The notes: a model not told the origin generated them from the letters alone. A stretch of 59,558 nt of DNA from Agathobacter ruminis (GCF_002735305.1 NZ_PDYG01000087.1:1-59558); one strand, 5' to 3'. Positions 35,434 through 45,341 are shown, numbered from the stretch's first letter. Translations and numbers: made by a program.

Positions 35434-36192
35434 ATGGAAGAAAAAATCGGCAGCATCAAAGCTTTGTTAAAAGAGACGGAAGATGCAAATCTGGGTGCAT
35501 TTATCCAAATGTATCAGGATGATGAAAGAAGTGGAGTTCAAAAAATTGTGGAATCGGCGCGTAAACGGTTGAACAAACTTGAGGCGGAAAAGGTGCGGAT
35601 TGAGCAATTAAAATTTTACGAAAAGAAATATCAGGATTATGAATTCATTTGCGGAATCGATGAGGTTGGCCGTGGCCCGTTGGCAGGCCCTGTTATGGCA
35701 GGCGCCGTTATTTTGCCAAAGGATTGTGACATCCTTTATATCAATGATTCCAAAAAATTATCGGAAGCAAAGCGCGAGGCGCTTTATGAAGAAATTATGG
35801 AGAAAGCGGTTGCGGTCGCAATCGGCGTCAATACGCCGGAGCGTATCGATGAAATCAATATCTTACAGGCGACTTATGAAGCAATGCGTGAAGCAATTTC
35901 TAATCTGTCGCAACAGCCGGATCTGCTGCTCAATGATGCAGTGACCATTCCGGAGGTGACCATTCGACAGATTCCGATTATAAAGGGAGATGCGAAGAGC
36001 ATTTCTATCGGCGCGGCAAGCATTGTCGCAAAAGTGACGAGAGATCGCCTGATGGTGGAATATGACAAGATGTATCCGCAATACGGATTTGCATCCAATA
36101 AGGGCTATGGTTCGGCCGAACATATTGAAGCATTAAAAAAATACGGTCCGACACCAATTCACAGACGTAGTTTTATCAAGAACTTTTTGTAA
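35434..36192 (+). CDS. rnhB: Ribonuclease HII
   Basis: Removes RNA from RNA-DNA hybrids and misincorporated ribonucleotides. 252 residues; the catalytic core starts at about residue 70 with ICGIDEVGRGPLAGPV (Asp-Glu pair), and DSKKLS and the late SIGAASIVAKVTRD are present. The N-terminal 70 residues are a helical extension also seen in other Firmicutes. Confidence 0.96.
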   Translation: MEEKIGSIKALLKETEDANLGAFIQMYQDDERSGVQKIVESARKRLNKLEAEKVRIEQLKFYEKKYQDYEFICGIDEVGRGPLAGPVMAGAVILPKDCDILYINDSKKLSEAKREALYEEIMEKAVAVAIGVNTPERIDEINILQATYEAMREAISNLSQQPDLLLNDAVTIPEVTIRQIPIIKGDAKSISIGAASIVAKVTRDRLMVEYDKMYPQYGFASNKGYGSAEHIEALKKYGPTPIHRRSFIKNFL

Positions 36193-36209
36193 TCATTGGA
36201 GGATTGGAA

Positions 36210-37955
36210 ATGCAATTGTCCAACTTGTTGGGAATGTATCACAATTCAACATCGCAACCGACACCGGTCTCATCCCAAATGGGCACACAGAAGCTGGTGT
36301 CGAATCTTTCCGAATTGACACAGGGAAATATCTTCGAAGGAACAGTCAATTCCATCAAGGGCGGCAGAGTGCTTCTAGGCCTCTCAAACGGGCAGACACT
36401 GTCTGCGCGACTGGACGCATCCATTTCCCTGACACAGGGTCAGTCTCTGTTTTTTCAGGTAAAATCCAATGACGGAAATACGATAGCCATTCGCCCGTTT
36501 ACACTGAACGGCAATCAGGTTAATCTGACGATGATGAATGCGCTTTCCCAGGCGAATCTTCCGTTGGACGAGACCAATTTGACAATGGTGAATTCCATGA
36601 TGGAAAAGGCAATGCCGGTCAATCGTGATTCGCTGGTGCAGATGGCACGTGTGCTTTCCAACAATCCAACGGCCAATGTTGAGACGTTGGTTGAGATGAC
36701 AAATCTGAAATTGCCTACGACACCGGAGATGATTTCGCAATTTGAAAATTATGCGAATGACAGACAGGCCATCACCAATGAGCTGAATCAATTTATGGAA
36801 GCGCTTCCGGATGTGGTTGCAAACGAAAATCTGCCGGGGCAGGCGCTGGCCGGAATGGCCGGAGATGTGCTGCAGATCCTCAGCGAAAATCTTTCGACAG
36901 AAAATCTGCCGATGGAAAATCCGGCAGTAAATATATTGACCGAAAATCCTGCTGTTGAAACAGCTGGTCTGGAAAATGCGGCTATGGAAGCAGCAACTGC
37001 GGAAACTGTGGCTGCAGAAACTGTGGCTGCGGAAACCGACACTTTGGGAAATGGTTTGAACGAGACTGTGGCTTTACAGGATGTTGCGGAATCGGCAAAC
37101 CCTGAGCAGGTGAATCCGCAAAACCAATACCCTGGCGGATCACTCGGCGCTGTCTTCTCACAAAATGAGATTTCTAATTTGACCAATAATTTATACGAGG
37201 CAGATTTGTTGCCGAATAATATGACTTTGGAACCGAATCAAAATGCGATGCAATTGCTGCAGGAAATCGCAAAAGGAATGAGCGAATTAACAGATGCGGA
37301 CCGAAGTACATTGCTCAAGCTGCTTGGATCGAGTGAAATCAAGACACTTGCAAGGGAAGCAATGAAACAGCAATGGTTGCTAAAACCACAGGATCTCGCA
37401 GGAAAGGAATCCGATCAGGTTTCGAGACTGTATGATCATTTGAAGAATCAGCTGAACCGGATTGAGTCGGCAGTTCGTGCAACCGGGCAGGAGGCGCCGG
37501 CATTGACACAGATGGCAAATGAGATTCGCAATAATGTGGATTTTATGAATCAGGTCAATCAGACATATCAATATGTTCAGATTCCGTTACAGATGAACGG
37601 ACAAAATGTGGCCGGAGAACTATATGTATATGCCAACAAAAAGGCGGCAGGAGACGATGATGAACTGAGTGCCTTTTTGCACCTTGACATGGAACATTTG
37701 GGATCGACCGATGTCTCGGTAAAAATGCGAAACCGTAAGGTAGACACCAAATTCTATTTTGACAATGAAGCAAGCTATGATCTTGTGATGGAACATGCCG
37801 ATGAACTGTCGGAACGGTTGCGTCGCAAAGGATACGACTGCAATATCAGTGTGGTCAATGAGGCAAACAAAATTGATTTTGTGGAAGATTTCATGAAACA
37901 GGATACAAAATCAATCGGACTGGTACATCGTTATTCCTTTGATATGAGGGCATAA
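36210..37955 (+). CDS. FliK-like protein (YlqG-type)
   Basis: 581 residues. The C-terminal third resembles the flagellar hook-length-control domain (YVQIPLQMNGQNVAGELYVY, then LHLDMEHLGSTDVSV). The N-terminal half is Asn/Gln/Leu-rich. The middle is low complexity, including two 15-base repeats at 37002-37031 that encode ETVAA twice. No signal peptide. Bacillus subtilis has ylqG (FliK-like) and ylqH (FlhB-like) after rnhB, the same order as here. It lies outside any flagellar operon, so its role in motility is unproven. GGAGG at 36198 sets the start at ATG 36210, not the TTG at 36204. Confidence 0.75.
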   Translation: MQLSNLLGMYHNSTSQPTPVSSQMGTQKLVSNLSELTQGNIFEGTVNSIKGGRVLLGLSNGQTLSARLDASISLTQGQSLFFQVKSNDGNTIAIRPFTLNGNQVNLTMMNALSQANLPLDETNLTMVNSMMEKAMPVNRDSLVQMARVLSNNPTANVETLVEMTNLKLPTTPEMISQFENYANDRQAITNELNQFMEALPDVVANENLPGQALAGMAGDVLQILSENLSTENLPMENPAVNILTENPAVETAGLENAAMEAATAETVAAETVAAETDTLGNGLNETVALQDVAESANPEQVNPQNQYPGGSLGAVFSQNEISNLTNNLYEADLLPNNMTLEPNQNAMQLLQEIAKGMSELTDADRSTLLKLLGSSEIKTLAREAMKQQWLLKPQDLAGKESDQVSRLYDHLKNQLNRIESAVRATGQEAPALTQMANEIRNNVDFMNQVNQTYQYVQIPLQMNGQNVAGELYVYANKKAAGDDDELSAFLHLDMEHLGSTDVSVKMRNRKVDTKFYFDNEASYDLVMEHADELSERLRRKGYDCNISVVNEANKIDFVEDFMKQDTKSIGLVHRYSFDMRA

Positions 37956-37957
37956 TT

Positions 37958-38248
37958 ATGGCATTGGAAGAACAAAAAGCAAACGACAAAACCGCCGTCG
38001 CGATTGCATACGAGCCGGGCGAGACTGCGCCAAAGATTCTTGCAACGGGAAAGGGTGCTGTCGCCGAAAAAATCATAGAGACGGCAAAAGAGGCGGATGT
38101 TCCGCTATATAAAGACAACAAACTGGCAGATACCCTGTCACGGCTGAAAATCGGTGATATGATTCCGCCGGAACTGTATGAGGTGGTCGCAGAAATTTTG
38201 GTATTTGTGGATGATATGGACAAACTGAAAAGCAAAATCAATTATTGA
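37958..38248 (+). CDS. FlhB C-terminal-domain homologue (YlqH/FlhX-type)
   Basis: 96 residues matching only the cytoplasmic end of the flagellar export gate FlhB: TAVAIAYEPGETAPKILATGKGAVAEKI, VPLYKDNKLADTL, and IPPELYEVVAEIL. It begins just after the point where FlhB has its self-cleaving NPTH, which is absent. Related short proteins can substitute for the cleaved FlhB fragment in other bacteria. It follows the FliK-like gene by two bases; in flagellar export FliK contacts this FlhB domain, so the two probably interact. Confidence 0.85.
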   Translation: MALEEQKANDKTAVAIAYEPGETAPKILATGKGAVAEKIIETAKEADVPLYKDNKLADTLSRLKIGDMIPPELYEVVAEILVFVDDMDKLKSKINY

Positions 38249-38275
38249 GAAAGTCTGTGACAGGATGGGAGTAAT

Positions 38276-38626
38276 ATGGAGAATTTACGCCAAAAAGGGA
38301 CCGGCAAGGAACAGGTGGCGGCAGAATATCTGGAAGCAAACGGTTACCGGATTTTGCATCGCAATTACAGAAGCCGGTTCGGGGAAATCGACCTGGTGGC
38401 AAAAGACGGGGAATATCTATGTTTTGTAGAAGTGAAATATCGCGACAGTGATCGCCACGGATTTCCGGAGGAAGCGGTTCATTATGCAAAACAAAAAAAG
38501 ATTATCAAAGCCGCCAATTATTATTTGATGAAAGAAGTCGGAACCGTTGATTGCGAGATGAGATTTGATGTTGTTGCAATTATCGGGGAACAAATCCGCT
38601 TGATCAAAAATGCATTTGAAGCCTGA
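38276..38626 (+). CDS. UPF0102 (YraN) family nuclease-fold protein
   Basis: 116 residues with the family pattern: GKEQVAAEYLEANGYRIL, NYRSRFGEIDLVAKDG and FVEVKYR (the Glu, Asp and ExK of a PD-(D/E)xK nuclease fold). The function is not established; the family may act on branched DNA. Commonly near rnhB in Firmicutes. Confidence 0.92.
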   Translation: MENLRQKGTGKEQVAAEYLEANGYRILHRNYRSRFGEIDLVAKDGEYLCFVEVKYRDSDRHGFPEEAVHYAKQKKIIKAANYYLMKEVGTVDCEMRFDVVAIIGEQIRLIKNAFEA

Positions 38627-38700
38627 AACAAAAATTAAGAAAATCCTAAGAATTTATTCTGCGCATCTTAAAGGATTATCGGCATAAATTTGATAAAGTA

Positions 38701-38722
38701 GGTATATGATAATGCATATACC
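38701..38722. promoter_or_regulatory. Candidate operator of the GntR-type regulator
   Basis: GGTATATG-ATAATG-CATATACC is a perfect 8-6-8 inverted repeat 38 bases before the regulator's start codon. Its size suits a dimeric GntR/YtrA protein and its position suits autorepression of the regulator-ABC operon. Confidence 0.6.
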
Positions 38723-38759
38723 TATTATTTTATGCAAATCTGTTGGAAGGAGCGCGGTT

Positions 38760-39149
38760 ATGGTACAACTCAATTTCAGAGGTTCAAAACCGATTCGTCT
38801 GCAAATTGAAGAAGGAATCATCAGGCTGATTGAGACCGGTGCAGTCCTGCGGGATGAAAAAATGCCGGCGATACGAGAACTGGCGGCAACGATGACACTG
38901 AATCCGAGAATGATTGAGCAAAGTTATCAGCATCTGCAGCAGCTTGGCTATCTGTATGAGGATGGCGGCGACTATTATGTTGCCGTAAGCATCAATGAAC
39001 AATACCGCGCGAAACTTTTGCGGGAATTTGATCAGCTGGTGGAAGAATTGGAACGGGAATCGGTGAGCAGAGATGAATTGTGCAGCCGGCTATTGGAGGA
39101 CAGGAAAGAGGTAGAAACCAACGATGATAGAAGTGAATCATGTCATTAA
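38760..39149 (+). CDS. GntR-family regulator, YtrA type
   Basis: 129 residues: GntR winged helix (FRGSKPIRLQIEEGIIRLI, then MPAIRELAATMTLNPRMIEQSYQHLQQLGYLY) and a short helical tail instead of a ligand-binding domain, as in YtrA proteins that control ABC operons. ATG 38760 has AAGGA nine bases upstream; an in-frame start at 38706 would lie inside the inverted repeat and is rejected. It overlaps the ATPase gene by 26 bases. Confidence 0.88.
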   Translation: MVQLNFRGSKPIRLQIEEGIIRLIETGAVLRDEKMPAIRELAATMTLNPRMIEQSYQHLQQLGYLYEDGGDYYVAVSINEQYRAKLLREFDQLVEELERESVSRDELCSRLLEDRKEVETNDDRSESCH

Positions 39150-40029
39150 ATCTTTTGATGGAATCAGGGCTCTTGACGGGGTTGATATGCATGTGAATCA
39201 GGGCGATGTATATGGTCTGGTCGGACCAAACGGGGCCGGAAAAAGTACAATCATCCGTCATTTGACGGGCATTTATCGTCAGGATGCCGGTGAGATTTTT
39301 ATAAACGGGGAAGAAATATTTGAAAATGCACAGATGAAGGGGAAAATTGCCTATATTCCGGATGAAATTTTTTATTTCATGCAGGCAAATACCATGGAAA
39401 TGATGCGATATTACAGGGGATTGTATGCCAGTTTTGATTTGAAAACATTTTATCGCATGCAGGAATTTTTTCCGAATATCGATGTAAAACGCAATATCCG
39501 CAATCTATCGAAAGGAATGCAGAAGCAGGTGGCATTCTGGCTGTCAATCTGTGTTCATCCGGAGATTATGATACTCGACGAGCCGGTGGACGGTCTTGAT
39601 CCTGTTATGCGTCGCCAGATTTGGAATATTTTATTGTCCGAAGTGGAAGAGCGCAATATGACGGTTGTGATTTCTTCACACAACTTAAGAGAACTTGAGG
39701 ATGTTTGCGATCATGTCGGCATCATGAACAAGGGAAAGGTCATGATAGAACGCTCCCTTTCGGATTTGCAGGATAATATTTTCAAAATCCAGGTGGCATG
39801 TTTCGGTGGCATTCCGCATTTGTCGGAGAATTTTAAAATCTTACATATGTCAAATACAGGTCGCGTCCATACGTTGATTGTGCGCGGTGACCGTGATGTT
39901 GCGGTCCAGGAAATACTGGCAGATAAGGGAGAAAAGACAATTGTCGATATTCTGCCGTTGACTTTGGAGGAAATCTTTATCTATGAAATGGGAGGAGCAG
40001 ATTATGAAGTCAAAGAAATCTTATTTTAA
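39124..40029 (+). CDS. ABC transporter ATP-binding protein
   Basis: 301 residues: Walker A GPNGAGKST, signature LSKGMQKQV (variant of LSGGQ), Walker B MILDEP, H-loop SSHNL. The signature variant with SKGM is usual in YtrB-like exporters. Overlaps both the GntR gene and the permease gene, implying tightly coupled translation. Probably part of an envelope-stress or peptide-antibiotic response system. Confidence 0.9.
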   Translation: MIEVNHVIKSFDGIRALDGVDMHVNQGDVYGLVGPNGAGKSTIIRHLTGIYRQDAGEIFINGEEIFENAQMKGKIAYIPDEIFYFMQANTMEMMRYYRGLYASFDLKTFYRMQEFFPNIDVKRNIRNLSKGMQKQVAFWLSICVHPEIMILDEPVDGLDPVMRRQIWNILLSEVEERNMTVVISSHNLRELEDVCDHVGIMNKGKVMIERSLSDLQDNIFKIQVACFGGIPHLSENFKILHMSNTGRVHTLIVRGDRDVAVQEILADKGEKTIVDILPLTLEEIFIYEMGGADYEVKEILF

Positions 40030-41953
40030 TCCGACCATTTTCAAAAAGAATATTGCCTCCTATTGGCCTGTCTGGGGCAGCTTTTTGGCAATTATTGTCA
40101 TGCTGATGCCGATTCATATCGGTCTGCTGTTTACCATGGCAGAATACAGGGAGACAGAACAATTGCGCCGTGCAGCGATGATTGAGGCTGTTTACGATTG
40201 CCTGCATCCGGGATTCATGATTTCTCTTTGTACAGTCTGGAGTCTTTTGTCTGCAATTGTGGTATTCCAATATCTAAATCATGCACGAAATGCATATATG
40301 ATGCATGCGTTTCCCGTGACAAGAAAAGAATTACTGATTACCAATGTGGTGTCCGGACTTACGATGATGATCGGACCGGAGCTCATTGTCTTTATTGCCA
40401 GCGTGCTGCTTTGTGCGGGCTATCATGTGCCGGTTATGCTCCCGCTGTTACAATGGTTTATAAGCGCGGTGATCATCTCTGTTTTTTTATTTTCACTGGC
40501 GACTTTTTGTGTCTTTATGGCCGGCAACAGCATTGCTGTCGTGTTTTATTATCTGTTTTTTAATATTGCCTATGAGATTATCTATTATGTATTGTCCCTG
40601 TTTCGGATGGTATTTGCATATGGACTTCCTCTCAGTTCGTTTGATTTTTCCGCGCAGAAACCGATGGATTTCCTTTCACCGATCGTATTTATGTGGCAGA
40701 AACTCTCTGCGAGAGCCGTATATTCGGCAGGAGATCTGGAGTATACCATGAGCTCCATCCAATATGAAGGTTTGGGATATATTATCGGATTTCTTTTGAT
40801 TGCCTTATGCTTTTTTGTGCTCAGCTGGTTTATGTACAAGAAACGCAAAATCGAATATGCAGGAGATATGGTTGCAATTCCGTTTATGCGTCCGGTCATG
40901 CGATGGACCATCGGAATCGGATTTGGTGCGACCTTTGCAATTACGCTGTTTATTGTATTGCTGGAAGTGGATATCTGCCTGAATTATCCGACGATTTTTG
41001 CAATTTTCATGGTAGGCGGCATGCTGGCTTTTTGTATTACGCAGATGCTGATCGCCCGCTCGTTTCGCATATTCAAAAAGCGTTTATGCGTAGAAATGCT
41101 TGGATTTGCAGGGGCTTTGGTGCTGGCATTTCTTGGCGCGCGTGGCATGGCAGGCATTCAGGAACGGTATATTCCTTCTGTCGATAACATCGAACAGGCT
41201 ACATGTTTGCTCGATTACACTTTGTGCTATGACAATGAGGATGAAGGCTTGCAATTTGTGGTGGACTTACAAAAATATATTCTCGATCACAAATCTGTAT
41301 TGCAGGATCGCGTGGCCGAAAATATAGCGACGGATAGTGAAGAATATTACGTGAATCTGGAATATCGCCTGAAGAACGGCAACAGGATATCGCGTCAGTA
41401 TTCTTTGAACATGCAATCGCAGGAAGCCGCATATGTGCTCGAGATGATTCGTACAGAGGAAAGCAAGACTGAGAATCTGATGCAAAATGGGCTGGGGATG
41501 AAGACCCTTTCCCGCAGTAATCTGACCGGTGCTGTCTTTCAGGATTATCTTGAGGATGAGGGGGAAACAGTAGGATTCCGAGGCGAAAACGATGAATTTG
41601 CCAAACAACTCTATGATGCGGTAATCCGGGATTATGAAGAAGGAAATATGCAACCGTATATATATTGGGGATTTCAACTGGATGGAAATGTTCCGATGGA
41701 AAGCACCTATGCCGATTCGATTGAATTTAACTTCCTGATTCCAAAGCCGCAATATGAGAAAATTAAGGAGTCAATCTGGGAACTTCAGGTGGATTATGAT
41801 TATGAATTCGGTCTGCAGGCGGATGGGTCATGCATTGCCACCAAGAACATCACATTCGGCCCAAGGTGTACCAATATCATCAACTGCCTTGAAGTATATG
41901 GATTCATCCGCGACGAGAACGATTTGACAATCTCCGGTGAAATCGGCCAATAA
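40004..41953 (+). CDS. ABC transporter permease (ABC-2-like, large)
   Basis: 649 residues. About eight to ten membrane helices in the first two thirds (through about residue 400), then a mostly soluble acidic C-terminal domain of about 245 residues (from PSVDNIEQATCLLDY onward) that probably lies outside the membrane. No closer family is recognised. ATG 40004 has GGAGG eight bases upstream; another ATG at 39983 lacks one. Ends the GntR-ABC operon. Confidence 0.8.
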   Translation: MKSKKSYFNPTIFKKNIASYWPVWGSFLAIIVMLMPIHIGLLFTMAEYRETEQLRRAAMIEAVYDCLHPGFMISLCTVWSLLSAIVVFQYLNHARNAYMMHAFPVTRKELLITNVVSGLTMMIGPELIVFIASVLLCAGYHVPVMLPLLQWFISAVIISVFLFSLATFCVFMAGNSIAVVFYYLFFNIAYEIIYYVLSLFRMVFAYGLPLSSFDFSAQKPMDFLSPIVFMWQKLSARAVYSAGDLEYTMSSIQYEGLGYIIGFLLIALCFFVLSWFMYKKRKIEYAGDMVAIPFMRPVMRWTIGIGFGATFAITLFIVLLEVDICLNYPTIFAIFMVGGMLAFCITQMLIARSFRIFKKRLCVEMLGFAGALVLAFLGARGMAGIQERYIPSVDNIEQATCLLDYTLCYDNEDEGLQFVVDLQKYILDHKSVLQDRVAENIATDSEEYYVNLEYRLKNGNRISRQYSLNMQSQEAAYVLEMIRTEESKTENLMQNGLGMKTLSRSNLTGAVFQDYLEDEGETVGFRGENDEFAKQLYDAVIRDYEEGNMQPYIYWGFQLDGNVPMESTYADSIEFNFLIPKPQYEKIKESIWELQVDYDYEFGLQADGSCIATKNITFGPRCTNIINCLEVYGFIRDENDLTISGEIGQ

Positions 41954-41959
41954 ACCAAT

Positions 41960-41991
41960 GAAAATGAGCTCTTTTAAAGGAGCTCATTTTC
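41960..41991 (+). terminator. Terminator of the GntR-ABC operon
   Basis: GAAAATGAGCTC pairs with GAGCTCATTTTC across a short AT-rich loop. It is almost a perfect palindrome and would work on either strand. Confidence 0.85.
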
Positions 41992-41994
41992 GCT

Positions 41995-42000
41995 TATAAT
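41995..42000 (+). promoter_or_regulatory. -10 element giving an apparently leaderless message
   Basis: A consensus TATAAT ends seven bases before the ATG of the DUF512 gene, so transcription would begin at or next to that ATG. Only a weak -35 (TTTTAA near 41972) is present, inside the terminator hairpin. Confidence 0.55.
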
Positions 42001-42007
42001 AATAGAT

Positions 42008-43351
42008 ATGAGTAAGAAAGTAACAGAACAAAAAGACAGAAGTCATATTATAAAAGAAGTGAAGCCGGGAAGCATCGCAGAAGAGCTGGAGCTGGTCCCG
42101 GGTGATAAGCTGCTGTCCATCAACGGACATGAGCTCGAAGATATTTTTGATTATCATTATTTTGCAAATGATGAATATCTTGAAGTCCTTGTCGAGAAAG
42201 AAGACGGGGAAACATGGGAACTGGAAATCGAAAAGGACTATGACGAAGACCTGGGCATTATTTTTGAAAACGGCCTGATGGATGATTATAAGTCCTGCTC
42301 GAACAAGTGCGTATTTTGTTTCATCGATCAAATGCCGCCGGGGATGCGTGAGACACTCTATTTCAAAGATGATGATTCCCGCCTTTCCTTTTTGCAGGGC
42401 AATTATATTACTCTGACCAATATGAAAGACCATGATCTGGAGAGAATCATTCGCTATCATCTTGCACCGATTAATATTTCGGTTCATACCACCAATCCTC
42501 AATTGCGTTGTGAAATGCTGCATAACCGCTTCGCCGGTGATGCGTTAAAAAAGATAGATATTCTTTATGAACATGAAATTGAGATGAACGGTCAGGTCGT
42601 TTTGTGCAAAGGAATCAATGATGGCGCGGAATTGGATCGCACAATCGGTGACCTGGAAAAATATATTCCTTATATGCAAAGCCTCTCGATTGTTCCCGTT
42701 GGCCTGACAAAGTATCGGGAAGGCCTGGCAAAACTCGAACCGTTTGAAAAAGAAGATGCAAAAAATGTGATTGCCATCATCGAAAAATGGCAGAAAATCT
42801 GCATGGAAAAGCATGGCATTCATTTCGTGCAGGCATCTGATGAATGGTATTTGACCGCAGGGCTTCCGATGCCGGAGCCGGAGCGATATGACGGATATAT
42901 CCAGTTGGAAAACGGCGTTGGCATGATGCGTCTTCTCGAAGAAGAATTCAAAGAAGCGCTGGCAAATGAGACGATGCACGACGACAGACCACACAAACTG
43001 ACGGTGGCAACAGGCAGACTGGCAGCGCCGCTACTGCAAAAGCTGTGCGGATGGTTCTGTGAGAAACATCCGAATTACGAGATCGATGTCGTGGACATTC
43101 GCAATGATTTTTTTGGAGAGCGGATCACCGTATCCGGTCTGATTACAGCGCAGGATCTGGTCGCACAATTAAAAGAGCGCGATTTGGGAGAACGGTTGCT
43201 GATCCCGTGCAATATGCTGCGCATTGATGAAGAAGTATTTTTGGACGACTGGACGCTTGATGATGTCAAAGAAGCTTTACAAATTGAGATATCTATTGTA
43301 AAATCAAGCGGTCTGGATTTGTTACAGGCATTAACAGAATCACGAAAATGA
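42008..43351 (+). CDS. DUF512 protein: PDZ plus radical-SAM-like domains
   Basis: 447 residues. An N-terminal PDZ-like domain (IIKEVKPGSIAEELELVPGD), then a radical-SAM-type cluster motif CSNKCVFCF (C-x3-C-x2-C) with NISVHTTNPQLR, followed by the DUF512 region. The family is widespread next to der in Firmicutes; its reaction is unknown to me. There is no ribosome site at a usable distance (nearest AAAGGAG is about 25 bases away) and no good downstream start, because later starts would cut the PDZ domain. Confidence 0.88.
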   Translation: MSKKVTEQKDRSHIIKEVKPGSIAEELELVPGDKLLSINGHELEDIFDYHYFANDEYLEVLVEKEDGETWELEIEKDYDEDLGIIFENGLMDDYKSCSNKCVFCFIDQMPPGMRETLYFKDDDSRLSFLQGNYITLTNMKDHDLERIIRYHLAPINISVHTTNPQLRCEMLHNRFAGDALKKIDILYEHEIEMNGQVVLCKGINDGAELDRTIGDLEKYIPYMQSLSIVPVGLTKYREGLAKLEPFEKEDAKNVIAIIEKWQKICMEKHGIHFVQASDEWYLTAGLPMPEPERYDGYIQLENGVGMMRLLEEEFKEALANETMHDDRPHKLTVATGRLAAPLLQKLCGWFCEKHPNYEIDVVDIRNDFFGERITVSGLITAQDLVAQLKERDLGERLLIPCNMLRIDEEVFLDDWTLDDVKEALQIEISIVKSSGLDLLQALTESRK

Positions 43352-43359
43352 GGTAAGAA

Positions 43360-44685
43360 ATGAGTAAACCAATTGTAGCAGTGGTTGGACGACCAAATGT
43401 CGGAAAGTCTACATTGTTTAATACATTAGCGGGAGAGCGCATCTCCATTGTGCAGGATACTCCGGGCGTGACGCGTGATCGTATCTATGCGGAGGTTTCC
43501 TGGCTGAATTATAATTTTACACTGATTGATACCGGCGGAATCGAACCGGATTCCAAAGATGTCATCCTTTCTCAAATGAGAGAGCAGGCGCAGATCGCAA
43601 TCGATACGGCAGATGTCATTATGTTTCTGGTGGATGTCCGCCAGGGACTGCAGGATGCGGACGGAAAAGTGGCTGATATGCTGCGCCGTTCCAACAAGCC
43701 GGTTGTCCTTGTGGTAAACAAGGTGGATGACTTTGATAAATATATGCCGGATGTATATGAATTTTACAATCTTGGAATCGGTGAGCCGTTCCCGGTATCC
43801 GCATCATCCAAACTCGGACTCGGCGACATGCTCGATGAAGTGGTGAAACACTTCCCACCGGAGTCAAACGAAGAAGAAGAGGATGACAGACCGCGTGTGG
43901 CAATCATCGGTAAGCCGAATGTCGGCAAGAGCTCTCTGGTCAACAAACTTGCGCAAAAGGATCGCGTGATTGTATCCAATATTGCCGGAACGACAAGAGA
44001 TGCAATTGATACCGAAATCCGTTATAACGGAAAAGATTATATTCTGATTGATACGGCAGGAATTCGCCGCAAGAACAAAATCAAAGAAGAAATCGAACGA
44101 TTCAGTATCATTCGTGCCGTGACCGCAGTGGAACGCGCCGATGTGGTATTGCTTGTTATCGATGCGACGGAGGGTGTCACCGAACAGGATGCAAAGATCG
44201 CCGGAATCGCACACGAGCGTGGAAAAGGAATCATCATCTGTGTCAACAAGTGGGATGCAGTCGAAAAGAACAACGATTCCGTTAAGGAATATACACAAAA
44301 AATCCGACAGATTTTAAGCTTTATGCCTTATGCGGAGATTCTCTTTATCTCTGCATTGACGGGACAGCGTCTGCCAAAGATTTTTGAGACAATGGATGCG
44401 GTAATTGAGAATAACAGCATGCGTGTCGGTACCGGTGTGTTGAACGAAATTGTTGCGGAAGCGGTTGCAATGCAGCAGCCTCCGACGGATAAGGGCAAAC
44501 GCTTAAAGATTTATTATATTACGCAGGTCGCTGTAAAGCCGCCTACATTTGTCATTTTTGTCAATGACAAGAATTTGATGCATTTCTCATATACAAGATA
44601 TCTCGAGAATCGAATTCGTGATACCTTTGGATTTGCAGGAACATCATTGAAATTTATCGTAAGAGAGAGGAAAGACGAAGGATAA
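43360..44685 (+). CDS. der: Ribosome assembly GTPase Der (EngA)
   Basis: Two tandem GTPase domains: GRPNVGKST / DTGG / NKVD and GKPNVGKSS / DTAG / NKWD, then a KH-like C-terminal domain. 441 residues, full length. Needed for 50S assembly. Its stop overlaps the plsY start by one base. Confidence 0.97.
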   Translation: MSKPIVAVVGRPNVGKSTLFNTLAGERISIVQDTPGVTRDRIYAEVSWLNYNFTLIDTGGIEPDSKDVILSQMREQAQIAIDTADVIMFLVDVRQGLQDADGKVADMLRRSNKPVVLVVNKVDDFDKYMPDVYEFYNLGIGEPFPVSASSKLGLGDMLDEVVKHFPPESNEEEEDDRPRVAIIGKPNVGKSSLVNKLAQKDRVIVSNIAGTTRDAIDTEIRYNGKDYILIDTAGIRRKNKIKEEIERFSIIRAVTAVERADVVLLVIDATEGVTEQDAKIAGIAHERGKGIIICVNKWDAVEKNNDSVKEYTQKIRQILSFMPYAEILFISALTGQRLPKIFETMDAVIENNSMRVGTGVLNEIVAEAVAMQQPPTDKGKRLKIYYITQVAVKPPTFVIFVNDKNLMHFSYTRYLENRIRDTFGFAGTSLKFIVRERKDEG

Positions 44686-45341
44686 TGGTTGTATTATATC
44701 GAGTGATTGCTGTTGTAATCGGATATATTTTTGGTTTGTTTCAAACCGGATATATTTATGGAAAACGAAAAGGAATTGATATTCGTGAACATGGAAGCGG
44801 CAATTCCGGAACGACCAATACTCTTCGTACACTGGGAATTAAAGCCGGATTGATTACTTTTGCAGGAGACTGCTTAAAGGCAATTGTTGCAATGGCTGTG
44901 GTATGGGCGATTTTTCACGGCATCGCGGAAGACTGGATCAAAGTATTATGTTTATATGCCGGATTTGGTGCGGTATTGGGACACAATTTCCCGGTTTATC
45001 TGAAATTTAAAGGCGGAAAGGGAATCGCCTGTACAGCCGGAGTGGTCATTGGAATTTGTCCGCTCGCCGTTCCGGTGTGCTTTTTGGCATTTATCCTGAT
45101 TGTCCTGATCACCAGATATGTTTCTCTTGGATCGATTGTCGGAGTACTTTTGTTTTTGTTGCAAATCTTTGTATTTTACCGCAATGGAATCCTTGGTGTT
45201 TCCGGCAATTATGCAAATGAATTTGTGATTATTACCATCTGCTTTACGCTTATGGCAATTATCCGTCATCGCACGAATATTGTTCGCCTGCTGAACGGAA
45301 CCGAAAACAAAATTCATTTTTCAAAATCAGATCAATCGTAA
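44685..45341 (+). CDS. plsY: Glycerol-3-phosphate acyltransferase PlsY
   Basis: Membrane enzyme that transfers the acyl group of acyl-phosphate (made by PlsX) to glycerol-3-phosphate. 218 residues, about five helices, with GSGNSGTTNTLR, GHNFPVYLKFKGGKGIA and the third cytoplasmic motif. gpsA, which makes its substrate, follows 18 bases later. Confidence 0.96.
   Translation: MVVLYRVIAVVIGYIFGLFQTGYIYGKRKGIDIREHGSGNSGTTNTLRTLGIKAGLITFAGDCLKAIVAMAVVWAIFHGIAEDWIKVLCLYAGFGAVLGHNFPVYLKFKGGKGIACTAGVVIGICPLAVPVCFLAFILIVLITRYVSLGSIVGVLLFLLQIFVFYRNGILGVSGNYANEFVIITICFTLMAIIRHRTNIVRLLNGTENKIHFSKSDQS

Noticed and set aside
37002-37031. Tandem repeat array
   Set aside because: Only two 15-base units in a low-complexity coding region; not a significant array.
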